The notes below the pieces were generated by a model. The model was given only the letters and a program-made list of their open reading frames with translations. It searched no databases and was not told the DNA's origin. From NCBI GenBank assembly GCA_034927685.1, contig JAYFPO010000004.1:34248-98247 (forward strand): a DNA stretch of 64,000 bases, in the 5' to 3' direction. The stretch is from RGIG3159 sp034927685. Lineage in GTDB: Bacteria; Bacillota; Clostridia; Oscillospirales; Oscillospiraceae. Of this stretch, positions 41,442 through 50,768 are shown one piece after another (position 1 is the stretch's first letter; each line of letters starts with the position of its first letter). Both the position numbers and the translations under genes were made by a program.

Positions 41442-42293
41442 ATGGCTTTGAATGGATTTAGCCTGATCGCGCAGCGATATTCGGGGATGTCGGCGGTAGA
41501 AAAACGGATTGCGGACTGTATTTTGGCTGATCCGGCTGCGGCGGTAGACGCCACCGTGGTGTATCTGGCTGCCAAGGCGAAGGTATCCGAGGGCAGCGTG
41601 ATGAAATTTTCCGGCTCTCTGGGTTTCACGGGGTTTTCGCAGATGAAAATCAATCTGGCGCAGAACCTGGGGTCCTATGCGCGGCGTGAGGATGTTTCCG
41701 GCGCGGACACGCCCGAGGCGGTGCTGCGTGGCCTGATGCGCGATGCGGCCAGCTCCTTCTCGCGCACGGCGGATACCGCCGGCGACGCGCTGCGCCGCGC
41801 CGCGGAGGCGCTGCTGGCCTCCGATCAGATTCTGGTCACGGGGATTGCGTTCTCCTCCTATGTGGCGGAGGATTTATCCGCGCGGATGCTGCGGATCGGT
41901 TTGCCCGCGCGGTGCGAGTGCGACCCGCTGGTTTCCTGTATCGCCGCCGCGCAGCTCACGGAAAGAAGCGTACTTTTCGCCGTCTCTCACTCGGGCCGGA
42001 CGAAAAACCTGCTTGGCTGCGCCAAAACCGCCCGGGAGTCCGGTGCCTGTGTCATTGGCCTGACGAGCTACGCGGACAGTCCGCTGGCAAAGGAAAGCGA
42101 CATTTCCCTGGTGGCGGTCTCCATGGAGGCAGAAAACTACCGGGAGGCGGCCACGGCGCGGCTGACCCAATTGCTGCTGGGGGACAGCCTGATCGCCTTC
42201 CTGACGGCAAAAATCGGTGATGAGGCGGTGGTCCGGCTGGATAAAATGGTGGGCATTTTTGAGCACAATCGGGAGGCGCTTGCGGAACAATGA
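41442..42293 (+). CDS. MurR/RpiR-family transcriptional regulator
   Basis: This 283-residue regulator has an N-terminal RpiR winged helix (about 1-80; SAVEKRIADCIL, AKVSEGSVMKFS) and a C-terminal SIS domain (about 110-250; VSHSGRTKNLL) that senses a sugar phosphate. It overlaps the MFS gene by four bases and heads a three-gene operon. It most likely controls its own promoter through the AATGAATT sites. Confidence 0.92.
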   Translation: MALNGFSLIAQRYSGMSAVEKRIADCILADPAAAVDATVVYLAAKAKVSEGSVMKFSGSLGFTGFSQMKINLAQNLGSYARREDVSGADTPEAVLRGLMRDAASSFSRTADTAGDALRRAAEALLASDQILVTGIAFSSYVAEDLSARMLRIGLPARCECDPLVSCIAAAQLTERSVLFAVSHSGRTKNLLGCAKTARESGACVIGLTSYADSPLAKESDISLVAVSMEAENYREAATARLTQLLLGDSLIAFLTAKIGDEAVVRLDKMVGIFEHNREALAEQ

Positions 42294-43489
42294 ATACAAA
42301 TCGGACCTATCGCGGGCGGGCGTCTCTGTTTGCAATCTGCTACCTCGCCTATTGCGTGATCTATGTGGCGCGCCTGAATTTTACGGTGGGCGCTGCCCAG
42401 CTGCAGACCACCGGGGTACTCAGCACGGCGCAAATCGGCATAATCGGAAGCGTGTTCGCGCTGGTATACGCGATCTGCAAGGTTCCTGCCGGGTATCTGG
42501 GCGACCGGTTTCCTGCCGGGACGCTGATTATGACAGGCTTGCTGATCACCGGCCTCAGCAACATCGCCATCGGCCTTCGGCTGGCGTTTCTCCCCATGGC
42601 AGTGCTTTGGGCCGTCAACGCGGCGGGGCAGGCGATGCTGTGGGGACCCATGGTGCGGTCGCTCGCCTGCGCGTTTGGTGAAACGCGCGGAAAACGCGCC
42701 TGTATGTATCTGAGCACGGCGGTGGGTGTTGGCAGCATCGTCGGGCTGCTGCTGGCGGCGCGGTGCGCCTCCTCGCTGGGCGTGGCGGCCTGCTTCCTGG
42801 TCCCTGGCGGCGCCGCGATTCTGACGGCGCTTCCGGTGCGGCTGCTGCTCGGAAGGCAGGAGACAGCCCCCGGCGCGCAGCGCGTGCCGCTGCGCACCTC
42901 CCTCGGCGTGTTTCGCGACCCAAGCTTCCGCCGAGTTGTACTTCCGGCGGTGGCACACGGAATGATCAAAGACAACCTCAACGTGTTTCTGGGCGTCTAC
43001 TTCGTTGACCGATTTTCCCTGAATGTGTCCGCCATGGCCGGGTATGTTTTCTTTGTGCCGCTGATGGCGCTGACAGGGCGGCTGCTGTACCCAGTCTTTT
43101 ACCGGGTACTCCGGGAGGAAAACCGGGTGTCCTGCGCGGGCTTTGCGCTGACTGCGCTGGCGCTGCTGCCGCTGCCCCTCCACGGATTGACTGCGCCGGG
43201 GGCCATGATCTGCCTCGGCGTGGTGTCCGCCATGGTCTCCATGATCAACGCGCAGCTCCTCTCCGTATTTCCGGTCCGTTTTGCGGCGGCTGGCAGCGCA
43301 TCCTTCGCGGCCAGCGTCCTGGATTTCATTACCTACGGCGGCGCCGGCCTCGGCGCGCTGCTCTTCGGCGTGCTCATTCAGCACTATGGATACAACAGTA
43401 TGTTTGCCGTGTGGATGGCGGGCGCGATGATCTCCGCGCTGACCATGCGGCGCGGCACAGCGGTAAATGGACGGGAGGATTTGACATGA
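42290..43489 (+). CDS. MFS transporter
   Basis: This 399-residue protein has twelve predicted helices. The motif region reads GYLGDRFPAG between helices 2 and 3, and the N-terminus (YVARLNFTVG) recalls the organophosphate:phosphate and sugar-phosphate branch (GlpT-like). Being between a sugar-phosphate sensor and a sugar isomerase, it probably imports a sugar or sugar acid. The substrate is inferred only in class. Confidence 0.87.
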   Translation: MNTNRTYRGRASLFAICYLAYCVIYVARLNFTVGAAQLQTTGVLSTAQIGIIGSVFALVYAICKVPAGYLGDRFPAGTLIMTGLLITGLSNIAIGLRLAFLPMAVLWAVNAAGQAMLWGPMVRSLACAFGETRGKRACMYLSTAVGVGSIVGLLLAARCASSLGVAACFLVPGGAAILTALPVRLLLGRQETAPGAQRVPLRTSLGVFRDPSFRRVVLPAVAHGMIKDNLNVFLGVYFVDRFSLNVSAMAGYVFFVPLMALTGRLLYPVFYRVLREENRVSCAGFALTALALLPLPLHGLTAPGAMICLGVVSAMVSMINAQLLSVFPVRFAAAGSASFAASVLDFITYGGAGLGALLFGVLIQHYGYNSMFAVWMAGAMISALTMRRGTAVNGREDLT

Positions 43490-44373
43490 ATCTTGGAATC
43501 GATACTCTGACGCTGCGGAAGCGGCTGGGCGGCAACGAGGCGGCCTTGCGCCTTCTGGCGGCGGCCGGCTTTGACTGCGCCGACCTGACGCTGGATGACA
43601 TGACAGAGGAGCACTGCGTCTGGAACCGGGACAGCTATCGCGAGGCAGCGGCGGCGCTGCGAGCGCTGGCGGACGGGTTGGGCCTCCGCTTTCACCAGGC
43701 CCACGCGCCCTGGACCTTTGACTGGACCCGAGACCTGTGGGCGCGGGAGGACGCGTTTCAAAAGACCGTGCGTGCCATCGAGATCGCATCCATCGTGGGC
43801 GCGAAGAACATCGTCGTGCATGTCATCCAGCGCGGGGATTATGCGGCGGGGTATCAGAGGGAGGACTTCCTCACGAATCTGGATTGGTACCGGTCGCTGC
43901 AGCCCCATGCGCAGCGGTTCGGCGTTCGGATCGGCGTAGAAAACCTGCACAGGACCGGGACGGACGGCGTCCGTTCGCCGAATGTACTCTCCGACCCGGC
44001 GCAGATGACGCACATGCTGGACGAGCTGGGCGGCGAGAACTTCGTCGGCTGCGTGGACGTGGGCCACGCCTACCTGCTGGGCATCGACCCGGCGGAGATG
44101 CTCCGCAGCCTGGGCCGCCGCGTCGGGATGCTCCACATTCAGGACACCGTGCGGGGCGAGGATTGCCATATGCTGCCGTATTTCTGCGGACTCGACTGGG
44201 ACAGCGTGCTGCGGGCACTGGCGGAGATCCGCTATGACGGCGTTTTCTCGCTGGAGCTGCCAGGATTCTTCGAGCATTTCCCCGCAGAGACGCTGCCGGA
44301 TGCCGTTCGTCTGGCAGAAAAGACGGGTCGGTATCTGGCGGATCGGCTGGAGCGGCTCCGGGAAGCGCAATAG
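43486..44373 (+). CDS. Sugar phosphate isomerase/epimerase (AP-endonuclease-2 fold)
   Basis: This 295-residue xylose-isomerase-like TIM barrel has metal ligands suggested by HQAHAP, ENLHR, DVGHAYL and a C-terminal ELPGFF Glu. The start codon overlaps the MFS stop (ATGA). The earlier in-frame Met lies within the MFS gene. It probably epimerises or isomerises the substrate brought in by the neighbour. The exact reaction is unknown. Confidence 0.87.
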   Translation: MNLGIDTLTLRKRLGGNEAALRLLAAAGFDCADLTLDDMTEEHCVWNRDSYREAAAALRALADGLGLRFHQAHAPWTFDWTRDLWAREDAFQKTVRAIEIASIVGAKNIVVHVIQRGDYAAGYQREDFLTNLDWYRSLQPHAQRFGVRIGVENLHRTGTDGVRSPNVLSDPAQMTHMLDELGGENFVGCVDVGHAYLLGIDPAEMLRSLGRRVGMLHIQDTVRGEDCHMLPYFCGLDWDSVLRALAEIRYDGVFSLELPGFFEHFPAETLPDAVRLAEKTGRYLADRLERLREAQ

Positions 44374-44406
44374 CAAAAGAAAAAACGTCGCGCCGCGTTT
44401 CTTCGA

Positions 44407-44435
44407 TTGCGCAGCGGCTATTTGCTTGCTATAAT
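44407..44435 (+). promoter_or_regulatory. Promoter of the cation efflux gene
   Basis: TTGCGC, 17 bases, TATAAT. A GC-rich 9-bp hairpin (CGCCGCGCG with its complement, 44446-44466) follows in the leader without a T-run. Confidence 0.75.
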
Positions 44436-44497
44436 AAGAAGATAACGCCGCGCGGTCCGCGCGGCGAACCTTTTCTGCGCACTCGGAGGTGGCATTC

Positions 44498-45682
44498 ATG
44501 TCCCAGCTTTTGCTGCGGCTTTTTGTAAAAAACTATCAGGATACCGGAAACAGCAGAGTACGGGAAGCCTATGGGCAGCTTGCGGGAATTGTGGGGATTC
44601 TCTGCAACCTGCTGCTCTTTACCGGCAAGCTGGTAATCGGCACGCTGTCCGGTTCCGTTTCCATTACCGCCGACGCGGTCAACAACCTTTCGGATGCCTC
44701 GAGCTGCGTCGTCACGCTGTTTGGCTTTCGGATGGCCGCCAAGCCCGCCGACGAAAAGCACCCCTACGGCCATGCCAGGATTGAATATTTTTCGGGGCTG
44801 GTGGTGGCGCTGCTGATTCTGGTGATCGGCGTCGAGTTGGCCAAAACCTCGATTACAAAGATTCTGCACCCGGCCACCATTGCATTCTCCCTTGCGCTGG
44901 TGCTGGTGCTGGTCCTGTCCATTGCGGTAAAGCTTTGGATGGCGGCATTTTACGCCCGCCTTGGCAAGCGGATTTCCTCTACGACGCTGGCGGCCTCCGG
45001 TGCCGACAGCCGCAACGACGTGCTCACCACGGCGGCGGTGCTGGTCTCGTGCCTGATCGGGAAGTGGACCGGGCTGCGGATCGACGGCATCACAGGCCTG
45101 TTGGTGGCGCTCTTTATCCTCTATTCCGGCGTCATGATTGCCAAGGACACCATCGATCCCCTGATCGGCGCGGCCCCGGACGAAACCCTGAGCAGGGAAA
45201 TTGCCCAGGAACTGTTGGCGAACCCCGCGATTCTTGGCATCCACGACATGATGATCCATGACTACGGGCCCGGCAGAAAGTTCGCCTCCGTCCACGCGGA
45301 GATGGACAGCCAGGGTGACGTGCTCCAATCCCACGAGATTCTGGATGAGATGGAACGGGCCTGCGCACAAAAGTATCAGATTTGTCTGACTATCCACTAC
45401 GATCCGGTGGTCACGGACGATGCCGTGCTGAACCGCATGAAGGAAAAGGTGCTGACGGTCATCCATCAGATCGACAGCCGACTGTCCCTGCACGACTTCC
45501 GCATGGTCTGTGGCGTACGGCACTCCAACCTGATCTTTGATCTGGTGGTACCGGAATGTGTCAGCCTGAGCCATGAGGCGCTCAAGAAGGAGATCGACCA
45601 ACAGATACAGTCTGGAGAAACGATGCAGTACTTCACGATCATCCAGTTTGATGAGGAAGCATTCAACCGGAATGCCAAGTGA
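44498..45682 (+). CDS. Cation diffusion facilitator (Zn/Fe/Mn efflux)
   Basis: This 394-residue CDF transporter has six membrane helices and a C-terminal cytoplasmic domain of about 185 residues, longer than usual. Metal-site pattern SITADAVNNLSDA is in helix 2 and ASGADSRNDVLT in helix 5. A modulating HPYGHAR motif lies between them. GGAGG precedes the ATG; a GTG three codons earlier is less likely. It probably pumps Zn2+, Mn2+ or Fe2+ out by proton exchange. Confidence 0.9.
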   Translation: MSQLLLRLFVKNYQDTGNSRVREAYGQLAGIVGILCNLLLFTGKLVIGTLSGSVSITADAVNNLSDASSCVVTLFGFRMAAKPADEKHPYGHARIEYFSGLVVALLILVIGVELAKTSITKILHPATIAFSLALVLVLVLSIAVKLWMAAFYARLGKRISSTTLAASGADSRNDVLTTAAVLVSCLIGKWTGLRIDGITGLLVALFILYSGVMIAKDTIDPLIGAAPDETLSREIAQELLANPAILGIHDMMIHDYGPGRKFASVHAEMDSQGDVLQSHEILDEMERACAQKYQICLTIHYDPVVTDDAVLNRMKEKVLTVIHQIDSRLSLHDFRMVCGVRHSNLIFDLVVPECVSLSHEALKKEIDQQIQSGETMQYFTIIQFDEEAFNRNAK

Positions 45683-45713
45683 ATGGTAACGTACTGGAAA
45701 GAAGGCATTTGCA

Positions 45714-46664
45714 ATGATCCTATATGTGGTGGTTCCCTGCTATAACGAAGAGGAGGTGCTCGACGAAACGGCCCGGCGGCTGCGGCACAAGCTGGCAGAC
45801 CTCCATGCGCGCGGCGAGATTGCCGCGGAAAGCCGGATCGTATTTGTGGACGACGGCTCCTCCGACCGCACCTGGGAGATCATCGCGGCCCTGCACCGTC
45901 AGGACAAGATGTTCGGCGGCATTCGCCTGAGCCGCAACCGGGGGCATCAGAACGCGCTGCTGGCCGGGCTGATGACGGTGAAGGACTGCGCCGACGCCGT
46001 CATCTCCATGGATGCGGACCTGCAGGACGACATCGACGCGGTCGATGAAATGCTGACGCAGTTCCTTGCCGGCTGTGAGATTGTGTACGGCGTCCGCAGC
46101 CGGAGAAACACCGACACAGCCTTCAAACGTTCCACGGCCGAGGGCTACTATAAGCTGATGAACCGGCTGGGCGCGCGGCTGATCTACAACCACGCCGACT
46201 ACCGTCTGATGAGTCGCCGGGCGCTGGAAGGCCTCGCGCAGTTTGGCGAGCGGAACCTGTTTTTGCGGGGCATCGTGCCGATGATCGGCTACCGGAGCGG
46301 CTTCGTCTATTACGAGCGGGCAGAGCGGTACGCGGGAAAAAGCAAGTATTCGCTCGGGAAAATGCTCGCACTGGCTGCAAGCGGTGTGACGGCAACCAGT
46401 GTAAAGCCGCTGCGCATGGTGACCGTGCTGGGCGCATTTTTGTTGTTTTTCGGCCTGCTCTCGTTGCTGATCTCCGTGATCTGCTGGTGCGCGGGGGTCC
46501 CGGCCGCTGTGGCGGTGATCCTCAGCTCGATTTGGGCCGCCTGCGGTCTGCTGCTCTCCGCCATTGGCATAGTGGGGGAATATGTGGGCAGCATTGCGAT
46601 GGAAACCAAGGCGCGGCCGCGCTACCTGGTGGACACCGTGCTGTTGGAGCGGGACGATGGCTGA
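45714..46664 (+). CDS. Family 2 glycosyltransferase (DPM/GtrB type)
   Basis: This 316-residue enzyme has an N-terminal GT-A domain (VVPCYNEEEVL, FVDDGSSDRTW, MDADLQDD) and two C-terminal membrane helices (about 230-255 and 265-290). The GtrB/DPM type transfers a sugar from a nucleotide donor to a polyprenyl phosphate at the inner membrane face. The next gene, a multi-spanning membrane protein overlapping by eight bases, is the natural partner that would use the lipid-linked sugar. Confidence 0.92.
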   Translation: MILYVVVPCYNEEEVLDETARRLRHKLADLHARGEIAAESRIVFVDDGSSDRTWEIIAALHRQDKMFGGIRLSRNRGHQNALLAGLMTVKDCADAVISMDADLQDDIDAVDEMLTQFLAGCEIVYGVRSRRNTDTAFKRSTAEGYYKLMNRLGARLIYNHADYRLMSRRALEGLAQFGERNLFLRGIVPMIGYRSGFVYYERAERYAGKSKYSLGKMLALAASGVTATSVKPLRMVTVLGAFLLFFGLLSLLISVICWCAGVPAAVAVILSSIWAACGLLLSAIGIVGEYVGSIAMETKARPRYLVDTVLLERDDG

Positions 46665-48369
46665 GCAGAAACATTCCGTTTCCGGCGTGCTGCGCGCCGC
46701 CCTGCTGATCTGCTTTTTCCTGCCCGTGGCGCTTTTGACCATGTTTGGTCTGTTCAGTGTCTGCCATATTACAGAGAAAGCCTCCGAGGTGCATTACTTC
46801 GTCGCGGCATCCGCCCTGCCGCCCATCCTGTGTTTTCTGCTGTTTCTCGTCCTGCTGCTGGTCTGCCGCCGCTTTGGCGCGGCGCGGACGCTGGGTGCGC
46901 GCGGCGTGCCGGTCACGAAGGCGCTGCTGCTTCTGCTTTGCGCACTGGGGACGGCGTTTGTGCTCGCGGCGCAGGTGTCGCCGGGCGCGGATCAGGGCAA
47001 AGCCTTTCTCATCGCCGCAAAGTGGCGGGCGGGTAACTTTTCCGACCTGCTCCAGGGCGGCTATCTGGACGAATATCCGCAGCAGATCGGCTTGATTCTG
47101 CTCTACTATGGCACATCCTTTGTCGTTGGGTCGTACAACGTCACGTTCTGGCAGCTCTGTAACGTTGCGGCGCTGGCGGGCGCGGTGTGGTGCTTCGCGC
47201 GGACCGCCGCGCTGTTTTTCCCACGCCGTTTTATGCTGCCGGCGGTGACCGGCTGCTGCTGCCTGTTTCTGCCGCTGCTGTTTTATACCGCGTTTAACTA
47301 TGGCACGCTATACGGCTTTTTCTGCTCTATGGCAGCGTTTTATCAGCTCGCACGGTTTCTGGAGGACCGGAAATGGCGTCGGACGATCGAAATGGCCCTG
47401 CTGGCCGCATTGGCGGTGCTGCTCAAGCAAAATTATCTGATTTCCCTCGCGGCCATGGCCGTGATTTTATTGCTGCATTTGCTGAAGACACGGGATTTTC
47501 GCGCTTTGGCGGCGCTGCTGCTCCTGCCGGCGGCGTACTGGCTCCTTTCCTCCGCCGCCTCGTTCGCGGTGGAGACGCTGAGCGGCCTTCCGCTCGCGGA
47601 AGGAATTCCCCGCTCCACCTGGATATTAATGGGCCTGGAGGAATCCGGACGCGGGCCGGGGTGGTACAAGCAGAGCGTCGTCGATCTCTATGCGCAGTCC
47701 GGCTATGACGCCGCCGCCACCGATGCGGTGGCAAAGGCGGCAATTCGCGCCCAGCTGGAGCTGTATGCGGCCCATCCCGGCTACGCGCTGCGGTTTTTTG
47801 CCAGAAAGATTGCTTCCCAGTGGAATGAGCCGACCTTCCAGTGCTTCTGGATCAGCTCGGTGCGCAGCAGTTTTTCCGATTCGCCGCTGCTGATTCGACA
47901 GCTGTTGACCGGCCTGCCATCGCTCTGGATGGAAGCGTATTTGCGTGTGTATGAGCTGACAATTCTGCTCGGGACGCTGGGTTTCCTGCTGTTCCGGCGG
48001 AAGCGGGCCTCTGCCGCGTCGCTTCTGTTCGCCGTGACCTTCCTCGGCGGCTTTCTGTTCCATCTGGTCTGGGAGGCCAAGGGGCAGTATACTTTCCTCT
48101 ATTTTGTTCTGCTGCTGCCCTATGCCGTGGAAGGCTGGTCGGGGGTTGCCGCCGTGCCGGACTTTGTGCGCGGCCTGCGCGCGACAGCGGACAAACGGCA
48201 AATGCTCCGGCGAGGCTGGAGGACACTGCTTGTGCTGGTTCTGCTGGCAGCACTGCTGCTGCACCCCGGGTTTGCCCGAAACACGCTGGGGCTTTCCGGC
48301 GACGAAGCAAGCTACGCGGACGCCCGCGCGGAGCGGCTTACGTCGGTCACGGCGCAGGAACCTGGATGA
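46657..48369 (+). CDS. Multi-spanning membrane protein, GT39/PMT-like
   Basis: This 570-residue protein has around eleven hydrophobic segments. A hydrophilic segment at about 300-410 contains WILMGLEESGRGPGWY. The early acidic motif (AQVSPGADQGK) and architecture resemble GT-C glycosyltransferases, which use polyprenyl-linked sugars. The coupling to the GtrB-like gene supports that. It may decorate a wall polymer or protein. The acceptor is unknown and the assignment rests on context and topology. Confidence 0.72.
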   Translation: MAEQKHSVSGVLRAALLICFFLPVALLTMFGLFSVCHITEKASEVHYFVAASALPPILCFLLFLVLLLVCRRFGAARTLGARGVPVTKALLLLLCALGTAFVLAAQVSPGADQGKAFLIAAKWRAGNFSDLLQGGYLDEYPQQIGLILLYYGTSFVVGSYNVTFWQLCNVAALAGAVWCFARTAALFFPRRFMLPAVTGCCCLFLPLLFYTAFNYGTLYGFFCSMAAFYQLARFLEDRKWRRTIEMALLAALAVLLKQNYLISLAAMAVILLLHLLKTRDFRALAALLLLPAAYWLLSSAASFAVETLSGLPLAEGIPRSTWILMGLEESGRGPGWYKQSVVDLYAQSGYDAAATDAVAKAAIRAQLELYAAHPGYALRFFARKIASQWNEPTFQCFWISSVRSSFSDSPLLIRQLLTGLPSLWMEAYLRVYELTILLGTLGFLLFRRKRASAASLLFAVTFLGGFLFHLVWEAKGQYTFLYFVLLLPYAVEGWSGVAAVPDFVRGLRATADKRQMLRRGWRTLLVLVLLAALLLHPGFARNTLGLSGDEASYADARAERLTSVTAQEPG

Positions 48370-48401
48370 AACGCAAAACCCCTTTTTTCCGTAAAAAAAT
48401 C

Positions 48402-48656
48402 AAGGGACGACATGGCAGCCGATGGGCTGTCTGTCGTCCCTTGTGAATCCCGTCCGGAGAGGCAAAAAAAGCGAAGCAGGCGGTAGCCTGCTTCGCTTTT
48501 GGTGACCCGTACGGGATCCCTTTTCTGCGGAAAAGCCACGGGCCGACAGACAGTCCACCGGACTGTCTGTTTGGACGGCCCTTGCGAACCCCGTCCGGAG
48601 AGAAAAAAAGCGAACCACGCGGCCGCTTGCTTCGCTTTTGGTGACCCGTACGGGAT
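48402..48656. repeat. Tandem duplication of the tRNA-Glu 3' end and its terminator
   Basis: The 28-base block GCTTCGCTTTTGGTGACC.. (ending ACGGGAT) occurs at 48490-48517 and 48629-48656, 139 bases apart. Each copy has the same flank: a CGTCCGGAGAG element, an AAAAGCGAA hairpin and, further out, a long GGGACGAC/GGGCCGAC inverted repeat. The second copy is the true 3' end of tRNA-Glu. The first is a truncated duplicate with no tRNA body. Confidence 0.75.
48464..48500. terminator. Hairpin terminator of the outer repeat unit
   Basis: AAAAGCGAAGCAGGC-GGTA-GCCTGCTTCGCTTTT, perfect, with A/T on both sides, so it can end the glycosyltransferase transcript and any leftward tRNA transcript. Confidence 0.8.
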
Positions 48657-48713
48657 TCGAACCCATATTACCGCCGTGAAAGGGCGGTGTCTTAACCCTT
48701 TGACCAACGGGCC
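48639..48713 (-). tRNA. tRNA-Glu (TTC)
   Basis: A 75-base cloverleaf with CCA. The anticodon loop is CTTTCAC between CCGCC and GGCGG. The acceptor stem GGCCCGT pairs with ACGGGTC. It is co-transcribed with the tRNA-Met upstream of it. Confidence 0.95.
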
Positions 48714-48716
48714 GTG

Positions 48717-48792
48717 TGGTAGCGGTAATCTGATTCGAACAGATGACAGGCCGGGTATGAACCGGGTGCTCTACCAGCTGAGCTATACCGCC
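48717..48792 (-). tRNA. tRNA-Met (CAT, elongator type)
   Basis: A 76-base cloverleaf with encoded CCA. The loop is TTCATAC, and GGCGGTA pairs with TACCGCT. The loop and acceptor fit elongator tRNA-Met better than lysidine-type tRNA-Ile. It lacks the initiator G-C pairs and C1-A72. Confidence 0.88.
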
Positions 48793-48819
48793 ACGTAACT
48801 GCGTCAACACGCATGAGAT

Positions 48820-48848
48820 ATTATAGGAGGAAAAAGGATTTTTGTCAA
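48820..48848 (-). promoter_or_regulatory. Promoter of tRNA-Met and tRNA-Glu
   Basis: A perfect TTGACA, 17 bases, TATAAT on the minus strand. Confidence 0.93.
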
Positions 48849-48917
48849 TCTATTTTTTCCCCGCTTTCCCTGAAAAAATACCCACATTTCCGGGCATACT
48901 CTGCCTGGTGATGAAAT

Positions 48918-49328
48918 ATGAAGGAATTCAATCTTTTCCTGCGCGGCGTCTTCGGCGGCTCCCTGTACTGCTTGACCGAGCTTCTCTGGCGCCGGTACAC
49001 CCACGTCTCCATGTTTCTGGTCGGCGGCCTCTGCTTTTTGCTGCTCGCAGAGCTCGGACGGCTGCCCCGCCCCTTCTTCGTCCGCGCGCTTCTGGGCGCG
49101 GCGGCGGTGACGGGGGTGGAGTTTGTCTCCGGCTGCGTGCTGAATCTGCTGCTCCGCCTGAATGTATGGGACTACAGCACGCTGCCCCTCAACCTGCTGG
49201 GGCAGGTCTGCCTGCTCTACGCGCTGCTCTGGATTCCACTCTGCGCCGCCGGCATTCTCTTCAATCAGGGGCTGGACCGGCTTCAGGCACAGCTTCCGCC
49301 GCTGCGCCGTCCCGGTGAAGCCCGGTGA
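48918..49328 (+). CDS. Small membrane protein, CmpB-like (PF06541 type)
   Basis: This 136-residue protein has four predicted helices. The segment YSTLPLNLLGQVCLLYALLW, cited as PLNLLGQVCL, matches the conserved part of a widespread Firmicutes family annotated as putative ABC transporter type IV. No function is established. The 3' end overlaps the convergent mtaB gene by 68 bases. Confidence 0.7.
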   Translation: MKEFNLFLRGVFGGSLYCLTELLWRRYTHVSMFLVGGLCFLLLAELGRLPRPFFVRALLGAAAVTGVEFVSGCVLNLLLRLNVWDYSTLPLNLLGQVCLLYALLWIPLCAAGILFNQGLDRLQAQLPPLRRPGEAR

Positions 49329-50571
49329 TCCGGACGCGGCGCAGCACATTGTGCAGCGGCGGGCCCGGCAGATAGACCAGTACAGAATTGGGCGCATGAC
49401 CGGTGGAGTATTCCCCGTCCTGCTGCTCAAACAGAACCTCCTGCTCCGTGCCGATCATGCCGCGCCGGTAGGTCTCGGAGAGTGCCTCAGCCACGGCAAC
49501 CGCTTCCCGGGACCGCTGCTCCTTGACCGCGTTGCCGTGCTGATCCGGCAGCTTCGCCGCCGGTGTTCCGGTGCGGCGCGAATAGGGAAACACATGGACC
49601 GCCGCCAGGCCGCAGTCCTGAATAAAGTCCAGCGATTCCCGGAACTCCTCCTCCGTCTCGCCTGGGAAGGCCACGATCAAGTCCGTGGTCACGGCGCAGC
49701 CGGGGAAATACGCCCGCAGCCGCCGCACGCTCTCGCGATATCGGGCCGTGTCGTACCGCCTGCACATCCGCCGCAGCACCGCGTCGCTGCCGCTTTGCAG
49801 GCTCAGGTGGAACTGTGGGCAGAGGTTTTCCATCCCGGAAAGGCGACGGCAGAAGTCCTCCGTCACCGTCCTCGGCTCCAGCGAGCCGAGCCGAACCCGC
49901 ATCGCCGGTGCCGCGCGGCAAACCGCCTCCAGCAGGTCCGTCAGCGTCGGCTCGCCTGGCAGGTCGCGGCCCCAGGAGGAAATCTCAATGCCGGTGACCA
50001 CCAGTTCCAGGTAGCCCGCACCCGCGAGCGTCCCGGCCTGCCGAACCGCGTCCTCCACCGGCAGAGACCGAACCGGGCCACGGGCGTAGGGGATGATGCA
50101 ATAGGCACAGAAGTTGTCGCAGCCGTCTTCGACCTTCAGCATGGCCCTGGTCCGTTCGGGCAGACCGCCCGGAGGCAAAATTTCAAACTGATACCGCCGC
50201 CGTGCCTCGTCTACCGAGCGCAGGCGGATTTTTTCGCGGGCGGCGCGCTCCATGTCGTGCAAGAACTGCTCCCGGTTGCCGGAGCCGCCGATCACGTCCA
50301 CATCTAATTGCTCCACCTCGCCGGGGCTGACCTGCGCGTAGCAGCCGCAGACGCCGATCACCGCCGCCGGGTTCCGCTTCCGCGCCCGCCGCACCATGTT
50401 CCGCGACTTCTTATCCCCCACCGCCGTGACGGTGCAGGTGTTGACGATATAGCAATCGCAGCGCTCTTCAAAATCGCCCAGCGAGTGGCCCCACTGCCGC
50501 AAAAGCTGCTCCATCGCCTGGGTCTCGTACTGGTTGACCTTACAGCCAAGGGTAAAGAAAGCAAATTTCAT
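49261..50571 (-). CDS. mtaB: tRNA t6A37 methylthiotransferase
   Basis: This 436-residue radical-SAM enzyme turns t6A37 into ms2t6A in tRNAs reading ANN codons. The N-terminal UPF0004 cysteines are in TLGCKVNQYE, NTCTVT and GCYAQ; the radical-SAM cluster is CDNFCAYC; a TRAM-like tail follows. The frame is open upstream of MKFAFF, but family proteins start there. It converges on and overlaps the small membrane-protein gene. Confidence 0.92.
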   Translation of the reverse strand: MKFAFFTLGCKVNQYETQAMEQLLRQWGHSLGDFEERCDCYIVNTCTVTAVGDKKSRNMVRRARKRNPAAVIGVCGCYAQVSPGEVEQLDVDVIGGSGNREQFLHDMERAAREKIRLRSVDEARRRYQFEILPPGGLPERTRAMLKVEDGCDNFCAYCIIPYARGPVRSLPVEDAVRQAGTLAGAGYLELVVTGIEISSWGRDLPGEPTLTDLLEAVCRAAPAMRVRLGSLEPRTVTEDFCRRLSGMENLCPQFHLSLQSGSDAVLRRMCRRYDTARYRESVRRLRAYFPGCAVTTDLIVAFPGETEEEFRESLDFIQDCGLAAVHVFPYSRRTGTPAAKLPDQHGNAVKEQRSREAVAVAEALSETYRRGMIGTEQEVLFEQQDGEYSTGHAPNSVLVYLPGPPLHNVLRRVRITGLHRDGAAAEAVPEAGPAPD

Positions 50572-50626
50572 GTAATAATCACCAAAACCCGTTAACAAAA
50601 AATAAACATTTTGTCCCAACTCACAG

Positions 50627-50656
50627 TTGCAAAATCGGAAAGCCGCAACGTATAAT
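50627..50656 (+). promoter_or_regulatory. Promoter of the HPr-like gene
   Basis: TTGCAA, 18 bases, TATAAT; a leader of about 105 bases follows. Confidence 0.65.
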
Positions 50657-50768
50657 CATACAAAAGGAACAAACTTCGGCCTGTCACAGCAGCAGCCCCG
50701 AAGCGGCGCTGCCTCGCGACTCATTATACCGGAATTCCTTCAAGTTGTACAGATGTTCGGAGGATTTT

